A stretch of DNA of 64,000 nt from Gymnopilus junonius. Lineage: Eukaryota; Basidiomycota; Agaricomycetes; Agaricales; Galerinaceae. The stretch lies in the NCBI GenBank assembly GCA_015501075.1, contig JADNYJ010000107.1, forward strand, positions 62,001-126,000. Reading direction: 5' to 3'. Position 1 is the first letter of the stretch. Each line of letters starts with the position of its first letter. The notes beneath the pieces are model-generated. The model ran no database searches and was not told the DNA's origin. It saw only the letters and a program-made list of their open reading frames with translations. Position numbers and translations under genes: made by a program. Below are positions 32,131-42,992 of the stretch, piece after piece.

Positions 32131-35100
32131 TTATGCCTGGAAAACGTTCTCGGAAGTCCCTCCCAAGTAGATAACAAACTGAATATTGAATGACGCGGAG
32201 AGTTCATTTCCTAACGCATTGAAGGTGTTGAACGTATAGCCCAACATAACAATCGAGGAGACTGGAAGATCTCTGCCCTGCCTGTAGATAGGGAGGTTCT
32301 TGATGCTGTCCAAATCATCAGCCAAAAAGAGGAATGGCTTCCTTCTGCCATCATATATGGGCACTAGAAAGGGGTACACATAAGAATCAAGGACAACAGA
32401 CGAAATGGAGCTGACCTGTATCAGAAAAAGCCAAGGAGGCAGGATAGTGGGCAAGGCCCGCGCCGTTGGCGTTGGAGGAAACAAAGAAAGACGCCTTTTT
32501 AGCAGGAGTAGACCCTAAGGATAGGTAGTCAAGTCTCGACATGTAATAGAAAACGAGCAGAGAAAATGACACACCAGGAGAAGCAGGGCCTTCCTTCCTT
32601 GTCAAGAACAACAGCGAGGAATTCACCCAGTGGGCAAAGACATCGTCGAAATTGGCCACAGTCCCCAGGAAAGATATAGTGCGAGGGTGGTCCTCGTTGA
32701 AAGGGCACAGAAGTATCTTCTTGAGCTGGTATCCATCGCCGAACCCATGCTTGGCGCCAGTATGAAGCTTACATTCCGCAACCGCACCTGAGGTCATGAA
32801 CACGGCGTTGGCTCCTGAAGCCCTGTGCACAATCCTATTCTTATCAATCCGGAAAAGGTCCGGCTGAGCTCGAGCAGGATTGGCATAAAAACCATGAGAC
32901 GTGAATTCGCGAGCTGCACAAAGAACACTTGAGGGAAGTAAAGTCAGAACCAGGCAAAGACGAGGGAGGAACAGAGCGGACGTATGCTACACTGGCCTCC
33001 CGAGTCAAAATCTTGCTAATTGCATCACAGGAAAGCAACATCGTGTTATCGGGATCATCCGTGGCAGACTGTTGAAGGCGACGATATGGCTTCAGAACTG
33101 CAAACCTCCTAGAGTACCGATCAGATCAGAAAGACGGGCACGCAAGGACAAACTCACTTCAAACGAGGGAGGCTGGGGTCTGCCTCATGAAGGGCAGCAA
33201 GGTCCGGAGAGATGTCATCCTCGGAGACATCACTATTTGTGTCAATGTCGTCCTCGGCACTTTGATCCTTTTCGGCTTTGGAAGAGACATCTCTAGAGAG
33301 AGAGAAAGAAGTGAGAAATGAACCAACAAAATTGCACCAAAGACAAATGAATAGAGTGAAACGAAGGACGCACACTTTGGATGACTTGCCAGGTTGTTTG
33401 GAAACCTTCTTGACCGGTTTGACAGGAGACGGTGAATCAGATTCATGACCATCGTCAGTCAAATCGCCCTCCGACCCCGAAGAAACTGATATTCTGAGAG
33501 AAGAATGGCACAAATATGACAGAACAAGACACATACGCCTCCGTATGACAAAAGAAATGGGCTTTCCATCCTTGCGACGCAGACGAGATTTTGACGGCGA
33601 CTGCACGGCATCTGGATCGGGCTTCACGCGGGGTTCATTTGCACTGACACCAGCACTACGAGGAAAAGTCAGAGAGCAACACATACAACAGGGACAAGAC
33701 AAGCATACTCAAGAACGACAAGACTTTACTTTTGACGGCACCCGGGGAGATGCCAGCCGGCAAAAGCTGGCTTTCTTTGCCAGAAGGACCGGACTTGACA
33801 GAATGCGAAACTAAAATGCCGCGGGGGACCGAAGCATCCGATTCATCCTCGCTAAACGCCCTAAGCATCCACAAAATGAACAAAGCACAACAGATGAAGG
33901 CTGAAGTAAAACACACTCAGCCTGAGCAGGTTTGCGAACAAGAGGCTTGGACTTCTGAGCAGGGGCCTTGCCCTTACGGGCAGACAACTTGGCCTTGTTA
34001 CGAACAGGTGTCGAAATTTCGGGATCACTAAGTGGCATGAATAAGTGAAGACGTGAAAACATAAGAAATAGGAAAAAGGCTACATACTCAGAGCTTTCCG
34101 AGGCAGTCATGGACGCCAATTCGTCCGCGGCATCATCGGCCGCAGGGGGACCATAGCGAGGCAAAACACCATCAGCAGGCAGGCTATCGGCCATCTGAGC
34201 AACAGCATCATCAATAGAACGGGGAGCATCGCCAGATAAGGCAGATCTATGGTGAAAAAAAAAATCAGAAGAGCGGCCAAGCTTGTAAGATATAGAGGAC
34301 ATACGCCTTCCGGGAAGCTTCCTTAGATGTCGTGGCCTTTGCCTTGCGAGGGCTGGCGACATCCTCTCTAGAACTAACAAAGGACAAAATGAGAAACAAC
34401 TAAAGAGCAGAATAGAAGATTGGGAACAGACCTTTCAACAAACACGTACGCCTCACTCTCAGCAGCGTCCTTGGCTCTTTGAGAAGGTTTGCGACTGGAG
34501 GCGAGAACATGTCAGAAACAACATATCAAAAATAAAAAGAAAACACGGGAACTCACACTCTCTTCTCGGGAGTAGAAGCTTCAGCACTGGCAAAACAGGA
34601 TAAACGTGATAAGTATTATAGATTCGCAGCAAAGAGACAGATAACGAACGGGATGTCGCCAAAACTGAGCTTCCTGGCGACGGCTTTGACGGCAGAGTTC
34701 TTGGCACTGAAAAACACATGAGCAATGCAAACATAATAAGGTTAGAGAAAAGGGGCATACGTGATGGTCACAGCGGGCTGCTCATCAAATTCTGGAGTAT
34801 TGGGACGGGGTTTGCTCGCCATGGGATGGTCGACAATCTCGCTAACAGTACGGATGAGTAAAGGAGAAGACAATACAAAAAGGAGGAAGACATACAAGTC
34901 AGACTCCACCTCTTCGCGGACGCGCTTATGAGTTGCAGAAGCCCTTTACGATGCTTGGTGGGGCCTTCCACGACCTCGCTGCGAACAGAGGGTCAGTAAG
35001 ACAGCACATGGAACCCACATAGAAGAGACAAGTCCACACATCAGAGGAAGGCTCATGAGCCGCATGGGCCCTTTTCTTGGAGTGGACAAGGCGAGGGTCA
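32131..35100 (-). CDS. long charged nuclear-type protein, about ten exons
   Basis: Short minus exons with matching phases run from about 34822 (MASKPRPNTPEFDEQPAV) to the stop at 32131. Introns are about 50-60 nt. The N-terminal two thirds are low-complexity Lys/Arg/Ser/Asp-rich (SSGSEGDLTDDGHESDS, KPVKKVSKQPGKSSK, VRNKAKLSARKGK), as in chromatin-associated proteins. The C-terminal third, from about 33.2 kb, is globular: REFTSHGFYANPARAQ, KNRIVHRASGANAVFMTSG, YQLKKILLCPFNEDHPR, PVSSIVMLGYTFNTFN. Exons further upstream (AHAAHEPSSD near 35060) may belong to it, so the start is uncertain. I do not recognise a named domain. It faces the plus-strand gene at 36244, with which it may share a regulatory region. 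Confidence 0.5.
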
Positions 35101-36243
35101 ACAGTAGACACATTGCAGCATATAAAGCACAAAAGAAAGATGTCGAGAAAGATATGCAACCGGAAAAACGTACAGACCCAAGGCAAAGCCAACAGCCCTT
35201 TTATAAGAAGGCCATTCAAAAAAATGCAAAACCAAAAAACCAAAAGGAATGCCGAAATGGGTAAATGACCAAACAGAGGGCGACGTAAGATACCAACCAT
35301 CAATGAACAGAGACAGAAACCCAAACAAAATTTATCAGGGAGAATCAGGGCAAGAATCTGGCATGATGAATTAGATGACACGTAACACACAACGCCGCAA
35401 TCAAGCATAAGAGAGTTACGCCCAAGACGACGAAGAAAATGGCGTATGACGAGAAAACAACACAGAGCCTCAAACACAGTAGAACCATTCCAATAGAAAG
35501 GAACAAAAACTGAGAAAATATGAGATCAAACAATAGATCGGAAAGAATATAGAAAGAAGATGGGGCGCGGTTCAATGACCAAACACCAGATGCGTGGATC
35601 CGCATGAGGATGAGGACGACTTCAATGGACGAAAAACGGACAAAGACGAGGCATCTCGGAGCATATAGGCAGGAGCCAACCATGGAGATGAACAAGCAAA
35701 ACACCTCGGACTTCATTTAAAAATTATATATCCAGAAGGAAGCTGACAGCACACAGGATGACAGACAGTCAGAACAGGCAAGAGGTGAATCACATCGTAG
35801 CGACAAGACACGACAACGGGGATGGAGAATCCGATAAGACACGAACGACCATGTAGTGTAACACAGGCGCCAACGAGGAATGACAGGCAGTCATTAACAA
35901 GGTTCAAGGAAGCTGGGGACCAAATGCAGTAACAGTGCAGTCAGATATGGAAAGCACTTCACCTCCCATCCTGAACCAGGAGTCCGAAGCAAGACCAGAC
36001 AGGCAAACAAATACATCAGCGGTCGAGGGCGCCCAACGCAAACAACGCAGAAGCAGGTCCGTCAAGCCCTAGACACACGCGCCCACCAGCCACGAGCACG
36101 AAACCACTATGGACCAAGCATACGAAATGCAGAAAGCAGGCAAGTCTGGTATTACAGAAAGAAACAAACACTGACGAACCGCAGGTGCCGCACTGGAGCG
36201 CATCGCACTTGAACGAATTTCCAACCCCCATGCGATTCCAAAC
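35101..36243. other. spacer between divergent genes
   Basis: The strand is purine-rich on top, with open frames on the minus strand that are rich in Phe, Cys and Leu and lack splice-consistent partners. I see no gene here beyond possible 5' exons of the flanking minus gene. Confidence 0.4.
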
Positions 36244-37391
36244 ATGTCGGAACTGACAAAAGTGAGTGCTCCCTTACATGACCACTCTGCCCAGGACTCA
36301 CAGTCTCAAAGGACACCAATTGGACCACCATTCACGACGTTGTCCACTGTGGCACCCCGGCCGTGTGGCGCCTGGTCGAGCGCATCGCAGGGACAGACGA
36401 GGCTCAGCTGAGTCAATGCGAAGCGGTGCTCAGCATCCAAGGGATAATCGCAAAGAAGGACCTGCCACCCTTCGAAGAGAAGATAAGGTGAGTGAAACTC
36501 GACAGAAAAAGAAATTGTTACTCACAATGACCAGTCCCAACAGCAGCCACGCCCAGTATCTCAGACAAAGTGTTACACTCGTTGGATTCCAGCAGCCCAC
36601 GTTCCAGAGGACCATCGACAATATACTCGAGATTCATGCCCACCTGGGCCGGTCAGTCGGACACAACAACATCGAGACCTGCGGAATCATAGGGGATTTC
36701 GAGGGTCAACCCTCGATAGAAATGACGAACCGATACTTCACTCACAAGAGACAAGCGGGATTGGCGAAGGACATTACATTCTCTGAACACGTCGACCCAA
36801 AAGGCTACCTTGAAAACGCGAAAGGGAGGAACTACGTGCACATCGAAGACAACGCGGTGTATTACTATGAAATGACAACAGACAAGTTTGGGGAAAACAA
36901 GTAAGTGATTACGTCGGATGTTTAAGCAAGACTAACGCACCAGTAAACCATAGATTCGTTCCGACGAAACCCGTCCGAGTACAGGTGGGCGACATAGTGG
37001 AAGCTCAGATCTCCGTCATCCTCGCGCCACTCCGAGACAAGAAGTACAAGTCAAGCATGATTATCCGTAGTCTGTCGATAATAGATGGCAGCTACACTCA
37101 GGCAAGTCAAATCTCGGAGACACTAGACCAAAAGACTAAACACACCCGAATGAACAGCAAGCCGTTAGGACCCGCTTGCAACAAAATCAAGCACTCAACG
37201 CGAAGCAAGGAAGACCGGGGGCAATCCTGAAGCGCCGGGTGGGATATGTCGATGAGGAATTGGGGATGACGAAGGCAAAATTGAGCAGGATGGAAATCGA
37301 GGACGCAGAGCAGGCAGACAGGGGAACGCTCGCGCGAACGGCGATGCTGACTTGGATTGAGGGTCAAGAATGCCAGCAGACAAATGTTTAA
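36244..37391 (+). CDS. unrecognised four- or five-exon protein, divergent partner
   Basis: Exons about 36296-36487, 36533-36901, 36953-37101 and 37163-37391 join in frame. The third intron has a GCAAGT donor (GC-AG). The product carries HAQYLRQSVTLVGFQQPTFQ, NNIETCGIIGDFEGQPSIEM, RYFTHKRQAGLAKDI and VRVQVGDIVEAQISVILAPL, and ends in a polar helix after LKRRVGYVDEELG. The VQVGDIVEAQ segment reads like the start of a small beta-barrel, but this is not proof of a fold. The first coding exon is uncertain; an ATG at 36244 followed by GTGAGT does not match phase. I recall related sequences as multi-copy in mushroom genomes, which fits an accessory or mobile block. No function can be assigned. Confidence 0.5.
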
Positions 37392-37451
37392 AGGGAAGTC
37401 AGAACTTCCCACGCCAGCAGATGTTGTCAGGCAACAAAAAATAGACGGTGT

Positions 37452-37733
37452 GATAAATTCGACTAAGTCCGTCCTGTATCAGAGCGTATCTTCCTATAGA
37501 AGTGAACTTTAAAAAAACATGTAAGCGGGCCAATGTTGGCGCACACAAACGTGCATGGCAAGCCATATCATTATCATAAAGGACATAGCCTACGGCTATG
37601 TTCGTTTAGGAATATTGACAGGCAAGAACAAGCGACGTCTGGGACGCGTAAACAAGACCTGCTGATGCTATTTTCAAGTCCACAACAGAGGAAGGTAGCT
37701 TCGCTGTACAGGACGGACTTTGTAGAATTATAA
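37452..37733. mobile_element. small inverted-repeat (MITE-like) element
   Basis: AAGTCCGTCCTGTA at 37465-37478 recurs as its exact reverse complement at 37707-37720. The pairing continues outward with about 7 of 10 matches (AAATTC side against GAATTA side). The enclosed 280 bp has no ORF of note and contains an 8-bp-stem hairpin (ACATAGCC, GGCTATGT; 37583-37601). Size and structure suit a non-autonomous DNA element. No target duplication could be fixed. Confidence 0.5.
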
Positions 37734-37882
37734 CACACCAAGGTCTGCCGAAGACAGTCCGAGGAGTGGCAGGAAGACAGGACAAACAGAAGTAAACACT
37801 AACCTCGACTTGTCGAGGTAGCCACGTGATGATAAGTACATAATCATAGTCAAATCAATCAATAGTCAAATCAATCAATCAA

Positions 37883-38599
37883 TCAAAGTCGTCCGGAATT
37901 TGCCGGCGTGTATAGCGTTACATGGCCTCTGGGTAAAAGGACGAATCCTATAAATAGGACTCGTAACTTGAATTTCGAGCCTTCTCTGGGATTCTCATAG
38001 AGGTACTCGAGGATGGCGGTTTTCAGTTTCGAAGTATCATCGCCTCGAGATTGTCCAGATGCTTCAGTAATCTGGACGGTGTCTATCAAAGGTCATTATG
38101 AGCCGCATATAGGCACTTACAAGATGAATGAGTCCAAGGAATGAACCCGCATCTGTTGAGCACACATCGACGATGAGGGAAAAGCCTTGTTCGAGCTTCA
38201 TAATCGACTTGAAAGCGCGAACTTTGTCTTCGGTGTACCTGGTTTTTATCTGCAATCAAAAATTTACCACATATAATCAGTGAGCTCACTCTTGGTTGTC
38301 CACCTCAGCTTTCTCCGGCTCTTCCTCTTCCTCTTCTTCCTCGAGTTTGGCTGCATCAGGTACTCCAGCATAGAACATACGTTCAATGGCCATGAATGGA
38401 TGGATGGTCTGTGCGATGATGCGCAATTTCTGGATGTATGGCTTGAGGTACTTGTTCCTGAAAGTTCATGTGAGCGCAAGGTTCTAGATGGCAGAGGGAA
38501 AGCTTACACTCCTTTGTCATGAGCACAACGTCTAATGGACCTGAGTTCCTTATTAGACAGGCCATTTACTACTCTCTCGACGGCCGTGGGTTTAGGCAT
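37883..38599 (-). CDS. DUF6698-like protein, C-terminally shortened
   Basis: Minus exons begin at ATG 38599 (MPKPTAVERVVNGLSNKELR). They continue with NKYLKPYIQKLRIIAQTIHP and a Glu-rich run (EEEEEEEEPEKAE, 38320-38345). Next comes YTEDKVRAFKSIMKLEQGFS and the block EASGQSRGDDTSKLKTAILE. The SRGDDTSKLK-type block is the signature of DUF6698 proteins of basidiomycetes. Family members usually continue for about 100 more residues with a conserved GWGxNHxxxxxLLCP-like region, which is missing here; the frame ends in ANSGRL next to the MITE-like element. The role is unknown. It is divergent from the Plavaka transposase gene, with about 120 bp between the starts. Confidence 0.5.
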
Positions 38600-38717
38600 G
38601 GTGGTGGTGAAAAGAAAAGAAGCGAACACCGACGCGTCAAAGTGCGATGTGCCTAATTTAGATTTTCCACGCTGTGGCCCAGACACATCATGTGATCTTG
38701 AACGCCCCGAAGCCAAT

Positions 38718-41700
38718 ATGGTTCGATTTCGTCTTGGTCTCCTCGAACTCGGCTCTCAGGCTATGGCTGGACTTAAATGTCCCAGGTGTAAATGTTTCTT
38801 TCCTGGCAATAAAAACTTTAGCAGCCATAAATCAAAATGCCGCTTTCTGGTTGCTCGTGTACAGAAAAAGTTGAAGAATAAGAAATCTGACGTCAAAACA
38901 ATACTCGACCATAAAAAGGCCAAAATACATTGACGGCCAAGTCAAACTTCCCAGAGACGAACCTTGTCTGTTTCTACAAATCCAACTGTATGTAAATCTA
39001 TTTTTTTTGCTGTAGCCAGACCCGAAAATTGCAAAGCAGACACCCAAACACCCCAAAGCTTACCATGATGAACTCCCCCCTGCACCACCATACATTCCTC
39101 AGACAGCGGAAATGATGGATTGCTCAGATGATGATGATGAACAAGGTTCATCCAGTTCAGAAGACAGCATGGGCAGAACGGAACCCTTTGAAACTGATCC
39201 AGACAATTATGGTGTTTTCCGTATCTATGGTCTTGGCAAACCGAGTATCATGCTGGATCAATTCCATTCGATCTCTGATATTTTGAATGCACCCCATCTA
39301 GCTCTTGGCAACTCTGGCAAATCACCTCTTTCTCAATTCGGTGTGGTGCTCGACAGAGTTAAAGCTCATGTTGTCAAGGCTGTGACAAATTTTTTTTCAC
39401 CATTCCAAAATGCCTCAGTCTTTCATCTTATGTCCTGGTTCTACCGGTCGTCTAATATGAAGTCTATTACTGAGCTCAATTCATTGGTTCATGACGTCCT
39501 TCTGGCTCCAGATTTCCAGACTGAAGATCTCCTTGGCTTTGATGCCAAGAAAGAAAACACATGATTGGACAACTATCATGAGGATCATACGCCTGGCAGC
39601 CCTCCTCTTCCTTTCTCCTTTGACGACAAATGGATCAAGAGCACTGTTGAAATTCCAGTACCTTGTCGAGGTTTTTGTTTCAAATCTGAAGCAGAAGCAC
39701 CAAAGTTCAAGATCGAGGTACATCACAGGAAGATCACTGAACTGGTCAGGTCTGCATATGCTGAAGCAGGGTCTGAAAAATTTCATACATTTCCTTTCAA
39801 GGCATATTGGAAACCTTCCGAGGATCAACCAGCCGAGAGGATCTATTCTGAAAGCTTTACTGCCAATGCGTGGAATGATCAGTACAAGGAAATTTTGCAA
39901 AGTGCTCCTGATGAATCATGGGCTCACCTGGAACAATTTATGATTGGTCTCATGATATGGTCTGACTCAACGCACCTTGCTCAATTTGGGAACACTGAAC
40001 TCTGGCCGTCATACATTTTCATTGGAGGCCAATCAAAATACGACCACGTGAAGCCCTCCAGTTTTGCAGCACATCATCTTGCATATATGCCAAAGGTAAG
40101 TCATCATCTGATGCGAGGTCAATTTTATATTACTGATAGGTATGAAGCTTGATGACAGCTTTCAAGAGTGGTATATAGATCAGTACGATGAACCAGCCTC
40201 AGCAGAGATGCTCACGCATATCTGACGCGAGTTGGCACAGGCAGTCTGGTTATTAATTCTGGATGAAGATTTCATCGAGGCATATGTCCATGGCTTGGAA
40301 ATGAAGCTCACTGATGGGGTTGACCGCCTTGGTCTTCTCTGACTGGTAACTTACTCAGCTGATTATGTTGAGAAGTAAGTCTTTCAAGCCTAACTTACAT
40401 GGCATCCCTGATATAGTTCAAGGGTTTTAATGGCATGCATCAAGTATCTTTCACAATGTGCATGTCCCAGATGTTTAGTCCTCAAATCCAAGTTTCCTAT
40501 GCTTGGCTCAAAGTGAGATATGCAAGATCATATCAAATTGAAACAGGTCAATGATGAAACTAGACAAGAAGCAGTGGATTTGGCACGCAAATTGATATTT
40601 GAGAAGGGCGCCGGCATAGGGAGTAAATGGGTCACTGATATCCTGGGTCCAGAGTCATTGGTTCCAACACGAGTATGTTTTTTGTTAATTAGTCCATCTT
40701 CTGTTCTGAATAATGGCCTTCCAGAATGCATTTTCGGAACAGCTGTCCGAATTTGGATTGAATTACTTCGAACTATTTGTGGTCGACCTGCTTCATGAAT
40801 TCGAACTTGGTGTTTGGATGGCAACATTCAAGCATCTACTGCGCCTCTTGTATGCCATCGGTGAAGATGGAATTCAAAAGATGAATGAGCAGTGAGCTTG
40901 AGCTTGTATATGCTGATATCTTGACTCATGATAGTTAGCTTTCGCCAAATTCCAACATTCAGCCGGGGTACCATACGCCATTTTGGGAAGAATGCCTCAT
41001 CTCTCAAGAAAATGGCAGCTCAAGACTATGAAGATCTACTTCAGGTAAGACTGAATTAACACTGCTTGGGACATTACTGACTCATCACAACTAGTGCGCA
41101 ATTCCAGTTTTTGAGGGATTATTTCCTCTGAAAGAAGACGCAATTGTACGAAAACTCTTGTTTGAATTAGCGACCTGGCATGCACTGGCCAAGCTCCGCC
41201 TGCACACTGAGACGACTGTTAAGGACCTCGAAACATCCACCACGCGTCTTGGTGAAAACTTGCGCACATTCCAAAAGGACGTGTGCGATAATCACGTTAC
41301 CTATGACCTACCTCCTGAGGAGGCTGCAAAAGGGCAGCGCAAGTCAGCTATCAATGCCAAGAAGAGCACAGCTGTGCAAAAGAAAAAGTGACAGGGACGA
41401 AACCAACAGCAACTCGTCGCCCACATGTCTTTCTGCTTAACATGGTCAAGCTTCATGCACTTGGCGGGTACGCAAAAGCGATTTGGCTGTATGGAATGAC
41501 AGATAACTATAGCAGTCAAATGGTATTTACACTTATCATTTATAAAGCTATCTGACATGTATTAATTCTTATCAATCTAGGGCGAATTTGAACATTGGCA
41601 CGTCAAACGCATGTATCGATGGGTACACAAGGGCAAGCACATTTTAGGGATAGGAATTCAAGTACAACATGAGCGATATATGCATTTACTCCAGCAGCAG

Positions 41701-42992
41701 AAGACTGTCGATCATGCTGCTATCGAAAATCCTCCAGAACCTGCCACAGTTCCCTTCGATGAAGAAGAAACATTACCCGCTACACAACTGGAGCAGCGAT
41801 ACCACATCGCCAAGGATGATCGTCACAAGATATTTCTTCTTCGATGGTTAGATGGAAGTAGGAATGATCCGGCTCTCAATGTAAGGACTGATTATTATTT
41901 TTTTCACTCTGTTAATGGTCATGTCACCAGGATTTCCTTCCGCGCCTGAAAAATCACCTTCTCTCGCGACTCCTTGGGTTGAAGTATGATGGTGATGAAC
42001 TAAATTTCACATCTTTGGACCAACGATCAGTGATCATCGAGAACAATACCATTTTCCAGCACAAGATTGTTCGAGTCAATTATACAACCTACGATCTGCG
42101 ATGCGATCAAGATTCCCTTAATCCTCGTGTACCTGGGCATGCAGATTTTATGGTACTTTCACCGGAAAATGAGGAAGATAACAGCGATCGACACCCATAC
42201 TGGTATGGTCGCATTCTCGGCATCTTTCATGCCAACATCAGGCACACGGGTCCAAAGTCAAAATCTCGTGAACCGCAAAGAATGGACTTCCTATTCATAA
42301 GGTGGTTTGGACGTGGCATGACACCAAAAGCTGGGTGGAAGGCAAAAAGGTTGATTGCCTTGGCTTTGTCCCCGGAAATGACGAAGCCACCTTCGGTTTC
42401 ATTGACCCTGCTCAAATTATTAGAGCTGTTCACCTCATTCCGGCCTTTCATTGGGGTCTTACTATGAAATACCTTCCATCATCGCCCATTGCCCGTGGTG
42501 AAAAGAATCCGAATGAAGATTGGCAACTCTATTATGTTGGGATGTAAGTGCCCTTTCGTCTTTTATTTGAGTCTTTGCTTACCGGCATCCTGGTGCAGGT
42601 TTGCTGATCAGGACATGATGATGCGATTCCGTGGTGGTGGCGTGGGTCACAAGGCCACATGACAGGCTACTGACTATTTCAAGAAGGACCAAGATAGGCT
42701 TGACTGTGACATATCTAAGCCTCCCAGTGAAGCAGAGGATCAAGCCACAGCAGTGGAGAGTGAAACAGAAGAAGTGGAAGTCACAGGATTGCGCAACGAT
42801 AAAGAAGATCAAGAAGTTCATGACGAGGAGGAAGATTTCGGTATAGCAAAGACTCAAGCCATATACAGTGACAGTGAGGAGGACGAGGATGAGGGAGAGT
42901 CGGATAATCCTGAAGAAGAGGATTTCAGGCCAGAGGGCAATGGAACAGAGATGGACCCCGAGTTAGAGGACCTGGGATATGATGTGCTGTAA
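38718..42992 (+). pseudogene. Plavaka-type (CACTA superfamily) transposase
   Basis: The gene opens with a C2H2-like finger (CPRCKCFFPGNKNFSSHKSKC would bind zinc through its Cys/His pairs). It then follows the known order of Plavaka transposases: FRIYGLGKPSIMLD, the hallmark MIWSDSTHLAQFGNTELWPS, YIFIGGQSKYDHVKPSSFAA, CACPRCLVLKSK, ELFVVDLLHEFELGVW, FEHWHVKRMYRWVHKGK and a long acidic tail ending at 42992. Introns with GTAAGT donors are seen near 40096, 40373 and 41045. In-frame TGA codons at 39562, 40223, 40340, 40514 and 41389 interrupt it, so it is dead. No inverted termini could be found, and the element limits are unknown. Confidence 0.8.

Noticed and set aside
37845..37890. AATCAATC repeats as a CRISPR-like or regulatory array
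   Set aside because: It is a short simple-sequence tract without spacers; CRISPR is not expected in a fungal nucleus.
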